64,000 nucleotides of DNA, from the NCBI RefSeq assembly GCF_031877795.1, contig NC_133971.1, positions 9,339,973-9,403,972 of the forward strand, given 5' to 3'. The notes beneath the pieces are model-generated. The model was not told the DNA's origin, made no database searches, and worked only from the letters and a program-made list of their open reading frames with translations. Positions 49,301 through 61,529 of the stretch are shown here, piece by piece (position 1 is the stretch's first letter; the number at the start of each line of letters is the position of its first letter). The DNA is from Strix aluco (Eukaryota > Chordata > Aves > Strigiformes > Strigidae). The position numbers were made by a program, and so were the translations under genes.

Positions 49301-52300
49301 ATTTGTTAAGACTCCAAAGCAATGCTGCTTGCAAAACCATGGTCACATCACTGGTAAACTGCACCAGCTGCAACATCCTATGGAGAAACAACAGCGTGTT
49401 TTACTCCCTGTCCCCTGAGCCTTTTCACTCAAGAGGAGTGTAAGTAGTGCCAGCGTACCTCAGAGTCTGGTCTTATACCTGCCCCCTGCTCAGCCTGCAG
49501 AAACCTCTCTTGCTTCTTTGGAAACGACCTGGAGGAGCAGAGACAGCAGGTCCTAGGAACTGGAGTCTCAGTCGCATATATCGCAAAACACCCGGAAACT
49601 TTTCTTAGGCCATAAGCGCTTTACCAGGTCTTCTGTTCTTCTTCCAGCCACACGTGTCCCTGCCGCTTCAAAGCAGTATCTTTCTCTAGTTTTGTGCTCT
49701 ATAGCTACTCGGGTGTTCGCAGCAAATCCTCTTGACTGCCCCCTTCACAAGCTTTGAAGGAAGAAACAAAACCCTGAAGTGCATGCTGAGTACATGGTTT
49801 TCTAAGGCTGGTAACTCAGTCAAATCAAAGCCACAACTAAGACACTTCATAGTTATGGCTATTTCAATGCCAAATTCTAGCACACAGAGCTCAGCCAGTC
49901 ACGCTGCAGAGCTGTTCAAAAGAAGGCAGCAAAAAGTCTTTATGGAGGGAAAAATAGTTTTCCACTCTCCTCATACTCACACATAGATGAAATGTTTTCA
50001 CTCAAACTTTCCAAAAAATTCACCTTTGAGCAGAGTCCAAGGGCCTCATTTGAACAATTTAAAAACTTCCTGCAAAGAATAAATACTTTAATCGTATAAG
50101 AAAGCATTGCTCAATAACAAATTTGACTGTGGGTAGTTCTTCTGACGTCAATTCCATTTCTCCCAATTTACATTGTCACGAGACCACAATCAACCCCAGT
50201 GCCTACGCAGAACTATTAAAAATTATTACTCCCTTCTCCAACAAAAAGTTATGGAAGACTGAAAAGCGAAGGCTAACATACCCAGCAAGCGTTATATACC
50301 TGTAAGAACAGCACCATAAAAGAGCAGACCAAAATGCCTAAACCTCTAAGCTTCATACCAAAATCTTCATGTCACAAGATACATGAAAAGCGGTGGAGAG
50401 GGAGATCTCCGGAAGCATTTAAGGTTGAAGCGGACGGTGGCTCCTCATCAGTCCTCCCCGGCCAAGGTTTAACAGAGCTGGTCTTTGGCACACAGCAGAG
50501 TTCCAGGACAACCTGGTGACTTCAGCCAGATAGAGATTTGGATTCTGCGGCAGACTCTGCAGCAGCACAGCCCACATCTTGCTCAGCTGATAGTTTAGGC
50601 ATGGAGTTATACCTGAACTGCCTATGGGTTGCATGAGTTTACTACCCTTTCATGATAATTCAATAATATCTCAAAAAAACCCCACAAAGAAAACCTAAAT
50701 GCAATGTCACATGGTAATGTCTCTCAGTAATTTCTTTGTAAATAAGATGGTACAAACTAGGTATAACAGGTCAAGGGTTCAGGCCCGAAGAGGAATTGAC
50801 TGAAGCGTTCAGACACGGCACAGTGCTTGAAACAAGGCTATCCTGGGGGATAGCGGGGTATTAAAAAAGCGAAAGTTGCCTGTGTTGTTGAGATCTTTCT
50901 CTTTGTAAACAATGGGACCATGCTTCTTTATCTTATTACTGCTTCACAGAGGAATAAGCAAGTGTTGTTGTAAAGGAGAAGACAGGGAGATGGAGATCAC
51001 CAATTTCTTCCTTTTTCAAGGAAAGGACTGATTTTCCCATCTTTTACACACACATACACACCCACTTCCATTTAGTATCATCACTGTTGTAACCACAGAG
51101 TTTTCTGCCACAGCTCCTAGACAGCATCACAAAATAAGTCCAACAAACACAAGAAAAAAAATTCCTATGGACACTGTGATACAAAGAGGTCATTTTGTTT
51201 GCATCAGCTGAATTAAGGAAAAGAAAACCCCTTTCCTGATTTGTGAATCAAATGCCTCTCATATACAAGTGTCACTCAAAAGATTGCCTTCTCTGTATTT
51301 CAGATCTTCTTTTTTGCACAAACAGCTATTGGGTTGATTTAGCAAAATTCTCATTTTCCCTAATTGCTCTCTCATCTCCATGAACAGCCTCACTGTCCAT
51401 AAGAAGCTTCTTACTTTCAACACATTTACAAATTTGTTATTTATATTGTTGGCTAGTTGGTACTCAATCCTCCCCCTCATTCCCAAATTACTTGCCATAG
51501 GTCATGTTCTTTTCTAGCAAGCTTCAGTCTCCAGAACAAGAAATGTAACTATTTGATTAAATGAGCTCTCAGAACTTCCCATTTACAAACATAACTTTCT
51601 TTTTCCCTTCTGCTCTGTTTCAGTTTGCTTTGGTTACAGATATACTGCACATATGCCTTTTATGGCCCTGTTGCTGTGTGCTTAAACAGCAGAAATCTCT
51701 GTTGACTATGAGGATTTTCGTCTCCTTCACTTTCACTCTAGAGTCTTTTCCATTTTTCCTCTTAAAAAAGAAATATTTCCTTCCCTAGAAGACTGTATCA
51801 CTCCGGTATCCTTTAATCCAAGCACTCCCCAGAGGACTCTGGCTTTAAAGTTTCAGTTTAAATGCTGTTCCTACAACAAATCCTAGTAATCACATGTTTT
51901 CAGTGGCATTATGTACGTTAGAGGTCACAATTAAAATGTCCAAAAGGAACTCCATGGCTTAGACTTAAAACATGAGGAAAATCTGCACAAAGCGATCTTG
52001 GGAACTGTGAACCCCAAAACAAAGTTTGGCATTTCTGAATGTTGTGCACAAACTCAACACTCTTAACCTCTAAGAGATGATTAAAATAACAGGGATAAAT
52101 TAATCATAAAACCATGTATTACTATCATAGTTGATCCTATTCAATTTTTTATTCTAAATGACCCACATTAAACTTGAAAACTGTGTCCCCCTTTATTGCA
52201 GGACACATTTCAAAATACTCAGAAATTCCTAGACCCCATTTTAAGAAGCCAGTCATGTAAGAGAGGTCTTTTGGATGCTGAAGACTGTTGAACACCATGG

Positions 52301-53639
52301 TCAGATTTCTCAGTCAGATCTAAGACAAATTCTTTCAAGCGCTCATGGAAGATGGGCTCTCTCTGCAAGCCTCTGGTCTCACATCGCAATGCTGTTAGTC
52401 TAAGGCAACAAAGGATTCCCACTAGTGTAACAGAAAACAGAACATAGGCTTCAGTTCAGCTGAGAGCAAAGACATGGGAAAGAATCTCATTTTCCAGTTG
52501 GCTTGGGACCCTAACTTTTCCCCAGTGCTCAAGTAACAGTAAGACATAGTTGTCACCTTTTTTCTTCTCTTCATTCAGTTAAAAGGCAAATACCTGAAGA
52601 GAGGCAAGAATTCGGCTTATTTGTGGGTTACTTGTTTTGTTTAATGCTCCATTCGTTCTATCTGATTTCACCAAATCCTACAAGGATTTTATTACCCTCT
52701 TACAGCTCTGTACAGAGCCAAGTAGGCACCATTAAATCAGACTCCTACTCCAGAGCTTGCTCTTGAGCTCTGTTCAGATTTGCAGGGAGGAGCAAAGAAC
52801 AAGAGAACTGCAAACAAATATGTAACAATTAACTTGAGAAATATATATATATACTAGTCCCTCTGTAACCATGTAATGTTTTTTCATTATACACACCACT
52901 TGAACAAGTACAATTTCAGGGCTTTACTAACTACCACAGCCTTGAACACAGAAATCCCTAAATTAGACAGGGTATCTTTCAAGTGCAGTGCAATAAAACC
53001 CAGCTTTGGGGAGGCCGGGGTTTGGTTTTTTTGAGTTGTTTTTCTGTTTGATTGTTTTTACATCATCTCTAAAATATCCCATAGTCAGATATAACAGTCT
53101 GTACACCAGTGACTTGCCTCCTGCCTGCTCTCTGCTCCTTCTGCAGGCTCCACCTGTGTCTCAGTTTCGGTAATTTGTGGCTCAGGTGCAACTCTATTGT
53201 GTCTTCTCCAAAATCTCCAGAACAGATTCCTGAAGAACAAATTTCATACTTGTTTGAAAACAACAGAAAGGCAGTTTTGAAATGCAGATAACAATACATT
53301 TACTATTAATGTGCATTATGTTTCTCTCTTTCTTGTGAATCACAACAATTGACTAAAATCATTACACAGGTAAGGAAGATGCTCAGTCATGTTGATTAGG
53401 TGCGGTGCATCTAACCAATGGCATGGTTACATACACCCAAGCCCCCCTCCTAGCTCACTTAAATTTCTGCTTTCTGTGGCACTAGAGTGAGTACCGCTAT
53501 TGCAGTGGCCTAAACCAGTAACCTAGACATCACATCTACTTCTCCCTCCCTACACTGCATATGTAAGTGCAGTGATAAGACTTCCTCGACCAGGACACCT
53601 CTAGATTAAGAAAATGGGTACTACTAAACATGTTTCTGG

Positions 53640-53820
53640 AAGTCTCTAAGAGGCAACGGTGGAATGTTATGAGGATGAATATTACAGACAGGAACTGAAC
53701 CACTGGCAGCTAAAATACTGGGAGGGACTGTCTCTGTGCAAGAGCCAGGAATAAATCCTAGAAATACTGACTTGTGGTTCTTTGCTCTAGCCACTAGGTT
53801 CAGTCGGCACTCCTCTCCCC
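53640..53820 (-). repeat. MIR1-type amniote SINE relic
   Basis: On the minus strand: GTGGCTAGAGCAAAGAACCA, then CAAGTCAGTATTTCTAGGAT, then TTATTCCTGGCTCTTGCACA. This fits the MIR 5' and core order: GTGG-TAGAGC, GAGTCAGGACTCCTGGGTTC, then ATTCCCGGCTCTGCCAC. The 3' half is less clear. Confidence 0.6.
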
Positions 53821-54984
53821 GTAAGACCTTCATAGCACTACCCGAACAGCAATCAGGAGCTAACAGTTGAAGGAATGTTCATTTAAAATTTTCTTTTTCA
53901 GGCTACCATGCCATGTACGTTGTGCAGCGCAGTGTCAGAGGGAGGTCTAAGCCCAAATGGCAAGTTGGGACCTGAGTTCATGTCTGCTAAGGCCAGGGTC
54001 CTCCACCCTGCGAGTTTTTATCCAGTTTGCTAATGTATCAGCCAGACACAGTGAGGTAGGCAGCAAAGATCAGAGACTCCTCTTCTGCACAGCTTCTGCC
54101 AACCACGAATCTTGAAAGCAGAGTGGGGTATAACCAGGAGAACACTTGGGTGCTACTTAGAAAGGAAAAAGCACACAGCTCCTCCCCTTGGCTAGTGTTT
54201 CAAGAAAGTAATTGCACGTCCTTGAGGTACACTGCCAAAAAAACATGTCCTTTGAGACTGTGGTGACTGGACTAGGAAATCAGCAGCCCATCTCTCCCAG
54301 CTCACCCAACACTGCTGTGAGACCCAGCCCTCCTGTTTGCCCTGTGAGAGGGGTAATGTCTCAAAGCCACTTGGTGCTTTTCCCAGGCATGTTTCTGCCC
54401 TTTCAGAGGGAACATCTATACCCCAGACCTAAAAATATCGTAAGGCATTGAAAAATGCCAAAGGAATAATTCAGTGAAACTCATAATCCTGACATTTTTC
54501 CAAGCGGCAGACACCTACTCTAAAGATGATACAAATTGAACTGCTTTCAGGCTATCAAACTGAGATCAGAGATGGGGAAAAAAAAAAAAAATCAATAAAA
54601 TTACCTCCTACAAAAGTTAACCCACAGAATAACTGGGGGTCTCGAATAGCTGATTATGAAGATAGTATACTTTTCTTTTATTCCTGTTCCTTTCAAACAT
54701 AATCCTAGAGCAGTAAAACCAAAACCTCAGTATGTTCTGATTACCTCCTGGGTCTAATTTGTTTGTTGCCCTTAAACCAATTGCTACCAGAAAAATGTGA
54801 TCAGTCCACACGCTACAGCCACAGCTGCATTTGTAGCTTCCCAGCTGAGGCTACTTTGGTGGAACACATGACATATCCTAAATTCCTCCTCTATCAGGAA
54901 GGTGGTTCTGCAGGTGAGGCTGATCTATTAATAAAGTTTTCCCACCAGCTGTTTCCTTCATAATAGGGGGGTTTTATATACACT

Positions 54985-55022
54985 TATTTGTGTGTGTGTG
55001 CTTCCCCCCCCCTTCCCCCCCT
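54985..55022. repeat. GT run followed by C tracts
   Basis: A (TG)n stretch directly followed by long C runs with TT interruptions. Simple-sequence DNA likely to be length-variable. Confidence 0.8.
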
Positions 55023-56106
55023 CAGGTTCCTCCCATTAAGAGGAAGCTCACAAAGCTGTGTAATTTTGCAATTAATAATAAGTATCTAATAGGATAATAT
55101 AGATAACAGACCTACACAGTCCAAGTGTAACTTGAAAAAGAATAAAGAAGTTTCTACCATTTAGAGCAGTGTTTTCACTGCGTGATCCAGTACATTTGTT
55201 ATTATACTGAAGGTCTTAGAGAAGGGAGCAGCTGAAGTCAAGCTCATGCTGTTGCCGAGGGAAACTGGGGTTCCTCCCTAGGCAACAGCCCTTGCCAACA
55301 AACACACTGCCTAATGTTGTGAAGGCAGTGCTGCTGCTCCTTTTTTACTCTTTTTGTGGCATCTATTACTTAAACACGTATATCTGAGTAGAAAAAAAGG
55401 AGGTTGCTTCCCCCTGTGACCTTAATCACCCTTGACTTCAGCACAGGTGATCCCACTTGCAAACCCAAACGTTCTGCTGAGCCTCAACCAACATCACAGA
55501 GGCAGAACTGTGCTGAAACCCACCAGATCCCTTACTTTTACAACGCCTAGGCGCTTTTTTAGGAAAGCTTTCTCAAATTAGACCGAATCACTCTACACTT
55601 TCTGATCAGGTATTAGCGAGCATGGCCACAAGCAGCCACCTGTGCTGTAGCATCGCGGCGATTTTTTTTTTTGCTCGAATTTATAAAGCCAATGCTATTT
55701 TTTAACTCTTGCGGTACCTAAGCGGTGTTTGAGCTTGGACTTCCAAGCTCAGCACCAAACCCTGTTCCCCAGTGCCACTACCTTGTGCCACCCGCGCTCC
55801 GTGTCCCCTCCACAGGCCTGTTGGAGGGGGCGGCGGGCTCTCGCTTTGGCCAGAGCCTTCTGAAAACACGCCCTAGGCTGAGTCCGCACGGCATCGTGCC
55901 CTGTGGCCGTGTCCGCAGGACCAGATCACTGCCAGGGCTCCGCAGGACCGTGCTCGCCTGCAGCCCGAAGGCGATGGCCACTCCACCTCCTGCGGCGCCC
56001 GTCCAGGACTGCCGCGGTAACCGCAGCAACCGGACGCCCTGGCAACGGGTAGCCCCGCCCCTGCCGGGGGCTGCGCATGCAGCCGACCAATGGCAGAGGC
56101 ACGAGT

Positions 56107-56225
56107 GACATGGGGGCAGATGTCCCATTGTGACATCACCGCGCGGTGGACTGTGATGTCAGCGAGCGATGGACCATGACCTCATGTCCCTCACTGCTTA
56201 TATTTGGGCGCCGGCAGAAACCGGT
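56107..56225 (+). promoter_or_regulatory. CRE-rich promoter of the RING gene
   Basis: TGACATCAC at 56131-56139 and its exact inverse GTGATGTCA at 56153-56161 flank the palindrome CCGCGCGG. TGACCTCA follows at 56177-56184, and a further TGACAT lies at about 56106. These are one-mismatch versions of the cAMP response element TGACGTCA. A TATA-like TATATTT at 56199-56205 should place transcription start near 56225-56235. Spacing, GC-rich setting and position just upstream of the 5'UTR exon support a promoter. Which ATF/CREB/CREM member binds is not known. Confidence 0.6.
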
Positions 56226-56229
56226 CCAG

Positions 56230-56625
56230 TTTGGCTCGTGCCTGGACTCCTGCCGAGCGTGCCTGCGAGGTCTGGAGGGTCGAGCGAGGCTGCTCCCGGT
56301 GCTGGGTGGTGCTTTGGGGGCTGCTGTCGGCAGCTCTTGGTGCCCGTCCTGAAGCCATCCCCTGGGTTTCCCCGGCCCTGCCTGCGTCAGGCAGCTGGGC
56401 ACCGCTGGGTGCTTGCGGCAGTGGAGGTGAGCTGTGCGGGGAAGCGTCCCGCCGGGGTGGGCGAAGGGGCTCGGGGATCCGGAGGGTGTCCTCCTTCCTC
56501 CCTTCCCCTCCCCTTGCCGGGACAGCAAGTGACCAGCGCCTTTCTCCATTTTGCAGTGTGTGACACCAGCAAGGCGGACCAGCTCCTCATCCTCAGCTCT
56601 CCCCAACCTGCTGCGGCACGTGAAC
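56230..56625 (+). other. 5' untranslated region with a 130-bp intron
   Basis: A non-coding first exon runs from about 56230 to 56426 and ends GGAG before a consensus donor GTGAGC. The intron 56427-56556 ends with TTTCTCCATTTTGCAG. The second exon starts at 56557 and reaches the start codon at 56626. The first exon boundary is inferred from the TATA-like box only. Confidence 0.55.
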
Positions 56626-57747
56626 ATGGCCACAGAGACAGAGCAGATCTGCCCCATCTGCCGTGATGTGCCACGTAACAACGCTTACGCGATGCCCTGT
56701 GGTCACCGGTTCTGCCTGGGCTGCATCCTGCGCTGGGTACACAGGAAGCCAGAGTGCCCACTCTGCAGTCGACCAGTAGAGAAGGTCTGCTTTCATCTGT
56801 TTAGAGAAAATCGCTATCTAAGCTGTGTCATCAGAGACCCAGAAGAGTTGCCAGACATCAGCAGCCAGGCAGGCACAGCTCCCAGCCGCCCAGCCCAAAA
56901 CAGCCCCCATTGCCCTGTGGCGTCCCCTGCACCTTCTCCACAGGGGACACTGTCCCCAGATGAGAAGGGGACTGCAGGGCCAGAGGCAGAGCCAGTGGGT
57001 GGCATCCTGCCTGAGGTCTGGGTACAACTCTTCCAGAGATAGGGGTATCTTCTTCAAGCTGTGCTGCTGCCCTGGCTGTGTCAGGAGCTGCAGGCAATAT
57101 GTGGGGCCTGCTGGTGGCAGGCACATCATGCAGAGGCCAGAATCCTGCACACCCTGTGCATCAGCAGCCTGGTTGCGGAGGCCATGGTCCAGGTGCTGCA
57201 GCCTGACTTTGGGGAATGTGCAGCACCTCTGGTCCACGGCGTTATCAATATCATTGTGGATCAGTGCAGCCAGGACGCCCGGGGGCAGCTGCACAACCAT
57301 TCTGTGTGGGAAGAGGATGACAGCTCTAGGGCTGGCTCCAGCTCCACCAGCCCCAGCCCCACCAGCTCCCGGTGGGGGACTCCCCCCTCCCACCCGTCCT
57401 CCTCCAGCAGCTCTCCAGGCTCCGACGGGGAGAGGAGGAAGCCGGCACCTCGGAGGCCACCCTCCGCGGGGGTCCCGGCCGCCCCCCATCTGCTCCCACC
57501 TTGGCAGAGCAGGAGCAGCCTAGGAGGAGCCGGGGCAGGTGGCGGTGGCAGGTCCTTCTGCCCAGGGCTGCAGCCACAGCCCCCTCTGCTCCTGGCCATG
57601 GAAGGGACCGCTCAACTGGGGGGTCCCAGCGCCCCCCGAAGAGGAGGGCCCCCGGGCCCCAGGCCTCTCCACAGCCCTGCAAGAGGCCGCCCCACCGGCA
57701 GCACTAGCAGGGCTGTAGCAAGTCTTTTTTCAAGGAAAAGTCAATAA
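56626..57747 (+). CDS. TOPORS-like RING-finger E3 ubiquitin ligase, with in-frame stop
   Basis: Starts at ATG in good context (AACATGG). An N-terminal C3HC4 RING occupies residues 9-47: C9, C12, C25, H27, C30, C33, C44 and C47 are all present, with W37 and P45 as in E2-binding RINGs. This resembles TOPORS and the many short TOPORS-like genes of birds. The frame meets TAG at 57040-57042 (138 residues). It then stays open for 234 more codons to TAA at 57745. The second part has LPWLCQELQAICG and VQVLQPDFGE blocks like the helical region of that family, then a Ser/Pro/Arg-rich tail. A single CAG-to-TAG change would explain the break. Either the gene is a recent pseudogene, the RING half works alone, or a small intron removes the stop. 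The coding part is intronless. If family function holds, it tags nuclear proteins with ubiquitin or SUMO. Confidence 0.7.
57043..57747 (+). pseudogene. Open continuation of the RING gene after the TAG
   Basis: It lies in the same frame as the RING half, with 234 codons open. It contains the conserved-looking helical block (about 57061-57300) and a low-complexity tail rich in Ser, Pro and Gly. The tail is GC-rich, which also keeps other frames open by chance. Without read-through, splicing or reinitiation this part is not translated. Confidence 0.55.
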
Positions 57748-57765
57748 ATCGCTGTTTGTCTGACC
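57743..57765 (+). terminator. Poly(A) signal overlapping the final stop codon
   Basis: AATAAA at 57743-57748 contains the TAA stop at 57745-57747. A GT-rich element (GCTGTTTGTCTG) follows at 57751-57762. The predicted 3' untranslated region is therefore only about 15-25 bases. Confidence 0.7.
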
Positions 57766-60700
57766 CCATCTCTGGGTACTGCTTTCTCCCCCTTCTCCTG
57801 GTGCCTCTCCCTGTCCCACCTGCCACACTGTGGGTGACACTCGCCTGCTGGGGGGCATGGCCATGGGCCCCCGGAGCCCCAGGGCCATGCCCGTGGTGCC
57901 TCCTCCTGCAGAAAATCCTGCTGCAGCCGCCCACCCGCCACGCAGAAGATGCCGAGGGCAGAGCGGGCAGGAGGGGAAGCTGGTTTGCCGCAGGTCCGAT
58001 GGGGACCCGACTGGGCAATCCAAGGGTCGGGGTGAGCTGTAACCTTGCCCCCTCCAGCACTTGTCTCTGCACCCCACAGAGGGTGACACAGCAGGAACCT
58101 CTCCAAGGTGGGGAGATGTTTGTCCTGCGGGAGGTGTCTGTGCCTGTGTGTTCGCGTGTGTCTGCGCAGGGCTCAGTTTCGGGCGTCTCTGGAGGCAGTG
58201 AAGAAGCCTGCTGTGGAAGGGAGTGACCTGCCAAGGAACGGGCTGAATAACCCCCTGAGCTCCCCCGTTTCTCATGCTGCTCGTGCTCAACAGCTGCTGA
58301 CAGCAGCAGTGCTGCAGCACTCGCATCTGACCTGCTAGCTGCTTTTCCCTGCACACATGGCCTGCGGATTTGTGACACTGTCATCGTGCAGAACTTTCAA
58401 CAAGAGGGTGCAGAGAGCTCTGACCTTTCTGCTGCTGGTTTCAGCAGCTGGCACGTTCCATGGCAGTAGGAATCAGGGCAACGAGCTCCTTGGTAGATGC
58501 CCGATTGTTTCTCTCCCAGAAAACAGCATTCGAAGCACTGCTTCATCACTCAGACTCCTGCCTCCTCCGGCCGTGCCTTGGCGTTCAGAGGAGCCCAGCT
58601 ACTTCCACGGGAGCTGTGAGAACACACACAGACACACATATGCAGAATGGGGCTGTTAACAGATCTCATCCCAGCACCGTGCAGAGAAGCAGTTCCCGAG
58701 GCAAACTGGTGTTTACTCCCTGGGAGAGGCTTTGTCAGCTTTCTGCCCCTGCCTCTGAGGGGCTTTGGTTTAGGAGAGCGGTGACCTGAAATCAAGAGGG
58801 TGGGACTGGTTCTGACAGGGGAACACTGTCCTCTCTGGTGGTGCACGGCCCGAGGGGCAACAGATCCTCACCCACAGCCTGCCACGTCCCAGCGACTTGA
58901 CACAGCAACTGTGAGACTGACACACACTCTGTAACATCAAAACTATTGTTATTCACATATTCTTTAAGATTTTTGAAGAATTTTTTCTGGTAGACAAAAC
59001 AGCAAACAAAATATCCTGGCCCACAGTCCCAGGGCAGCAGCGCTCTCAGATTAGACAGCAACAACTTCCCATCCAGAGATGCAAAACAAAAAATAGCAAC
59101 CAGGAGATTCTACACCAAGTTCTATAAAACAAACCAGGGGTACAAATAACCTGCGTTAAAACAAACAACACACCAAACCAAACCTCCCCCAAGAAAACGA
59201 TACTGAAATTGCTACATTTCATTCCAGCATTGGTTAAAAGCCAAAGAGCAAACATAAAGGAGGAGAATACACTTAAAACCAGAGAGATGGGAACTTCAGC
59301 ACAGAATTAACTGCTGAAGATTCCCAGATAAGCTACAAAAATGCAGAAGGAAAGATTTCATGACATTCGTACCCTCGGTTCGGGGAGTTGCTGTGAGGCT
59401 CTTCAGGCTGAGGAAAGCCAAAGTACATTTCACACAAGCGCTTAATAATCTTGAGAAAAAAATTACACATGCTAAGGATACGTTATGGGTGGCACAAGAA
59501 AAGAGAACAGAGCAAACAGAGATGAACAGGTTCACTAAATAAATGCCACTTAATCTCCACCACAGTTACTAGTGTGCATGTGTGTTGAAAATCTAAAGAC
59601 TATTCAAAAGACTACTCAAAAAACTCTGAAAGCTCTAAAAGACTACTCAAGCTGTTAGAATAACTTGAGAGGCATCCAGGCAGGTGTCACGAGGCACAAT
59701 ATAATACAGAGAGCAGCTTGCTGAGCACCAGCTACCAATAAATAATAGCACAAATCTTTACATGCAAAACAAAGGTAAGTGTGGCTTGTTAAGTGTTTTG
59801 AAAATGCACACCAACTACAGCCCAAATATGTAGGAGCATTGCTTCTCTAAATCTTCTACAAGGAACACAGAAAACCAGATGGGAGCATCTGTATATAATT
59901 ACTCTAGAAATCATTTTCAAATTCAAATTTCAATTTCAAATTCAAGTCAAATGGACTTACAAGCTTGTCTTCCTTAGGTAACTAAGCTAAGAGAGCGTGT
60001 GATACTGCACGCGTACCCTCCAGTAAATTTAGCTGAATTTGTATGAGAGGCTCAGGAGCTGAGATTTCTGCCCCAGTGGTAAAAATATTTCATTCCTACA
60101 GGTTTCATGGAAATAGGCAGTCATAGAAAAGAGAGAAACCATGTATTCCAGCCTGCTGTAGCACAGCCCCAGAAAATTCACACGGACGAGGGACATTATG
60201 AATGGTCTAGCCACAGAAAAAGTTTCAGTTAGATCTTTAACGTTATGAAATATGGAAAGCATAAAACACGAGTGTATAAGGAGTCAGGTTTCAGCGCTGC
60301 TGAACCATATACCAGAAGAGTTTACAAACTAAAATGCCTTATAACCTTCTTTTTCATTTTAAAAAAGAAACACACATACACGTTTGCATCTTCTTGCTCA
60401 TACCCTGTTATTGTGGCAACAAAAACAACCACCTTCTCCAAAAGGAAGCTAGACGATTTTGGGGTGAGGAGTGTCAGAGGGGAAACCACAGTAATTTCAT
60501 TAGTTTATGCATACCGGTAGGAATTCCTTCTCAAATTTGGCACTTAACACTGAGAGTCGCCTTTAAAGCTTGGCAAGAAATTCTCTCCAGCCCACAAGTT
60601 TCCTCATTTCATCTTAGGACACGCTGCCTCTTTTGGATGCACTACCTCCAGAGAGACAGACAGCTCTAAATGTGTCAGGTTTACCTCAATTCACTTTGCT

Positions 60701-61529
60701 CCCTGTCAGTCAGATTTAACATCAATCAAAGTAAATATGTAAGTAAAACTAAACTTAAGGTCAGTTCCAAGTTTGGAAAAAACAAAGCTGTATGAAATTA
60801 AAAGCAACGCTAATACAGTTTAAGAACTGCAGTTCAGGGGTTGCAGCAGCAGCCAAATTTCTGAACACACCTTCTCCCCCGAACAAAACCCCAGACTCAA
60901 AGTCCAGTTATTTCACCCTCCCCAGGACTCCTGCTGCAGGCAACCCCCCCCCAGGTCCTCTCTCCTCCTTCTCCTTTTCCCTTCAGGTCTGACCTGGCTT
61001 CCAGCTTCTTGCTGTGCAAAAGTTGCTCACTCATCCACAGGCCTTACAGCTTCTTACAGCAGTAATGTTTCAGTAAAAACGTAACTGCACCTGTACAGAG
61101 TTGGGTTTATTCCACCAGACTTTTCTCCCCCGCTCTGTTTCTGCCTGCTGCAGCCTTTCAGGCAATCTGGACTTGCATTTCCCTACCCAAACGCCACCAG
61201 AGATACTAATACCACTTTAAATATTACACAAGATACCAGATACACTCACAGTCAGTTAAACTTGTGAGCTTTAGGCAGTCCCTAACTTTCCAAAGAAACC
61301 AAAGACAACATGCTTGGATACATTATTCACACAGGTGAAAGAACTGCTAAAACAGCCCCATCCCATAGGTCCTTGCTTCACCCAACTCACATTAATTTTG
61401 AGCCTTGCTTTTAGGAAGCTGTGCTTAAAGGTAGCAGGTTAATAGGCACCTATTAGCCCTCCCACAGGTCTGACAGGTTAAAAACTGACAGCAAAAACAC
61501 AGCTGACATACACCACTCCCCAGACTCAC
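57766..61529. other. Non-coding interval between the RING gene and the INSR-like exon
   Basis: GC-rich to about 58850, then AT-rich. It contains a 10-bp inverted repeat (GGGCATGGCC at 57853-57862, GGCCATGCCC at 57883-57892). A short decayed tandem AAAGACTACTCA occurs at 59594-59648, and TTTCAAATTCA repeats at 59914-59945. I looked here for the cysteine-rich exon 3 of an INSR gene on the minus strand and saw none. Confidence 0.45.

Larger units (their letters stand above)
43391..56099. other. Non-coding interval upstream of RGL1 exons
   Basis: About 12.7 kb without a recognised gene. It is either RGL1 upstream sequence or part of its first intron. It holds a MIR-like relic near 53640-53820, an AT dinucleotide run near 52842-52854, an A tract near 54575, and GT and C tracts near 54990-55022. 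It becomes GC-rich from about 55780. I looked for the short first coding exon of RGL1 (a donor directly after an ATG) and found no convincing candidate. Confidence 0.45.

Noticed and set aside
55725..56204. Open frames on both strands upstream of the RING gene
   Set aside because: GC-rich promoter DNA; no domain and no consistent start. The TATA/CRE arrangement explains the region better.
56818..58384. Long minus-strand and other-frame open frames over and after the RING gene
   Set aside because: They are shadows of the GC-rich coding exon. The plus frame carries the RING cysteines, the Kozak start and the poly(A) signal.
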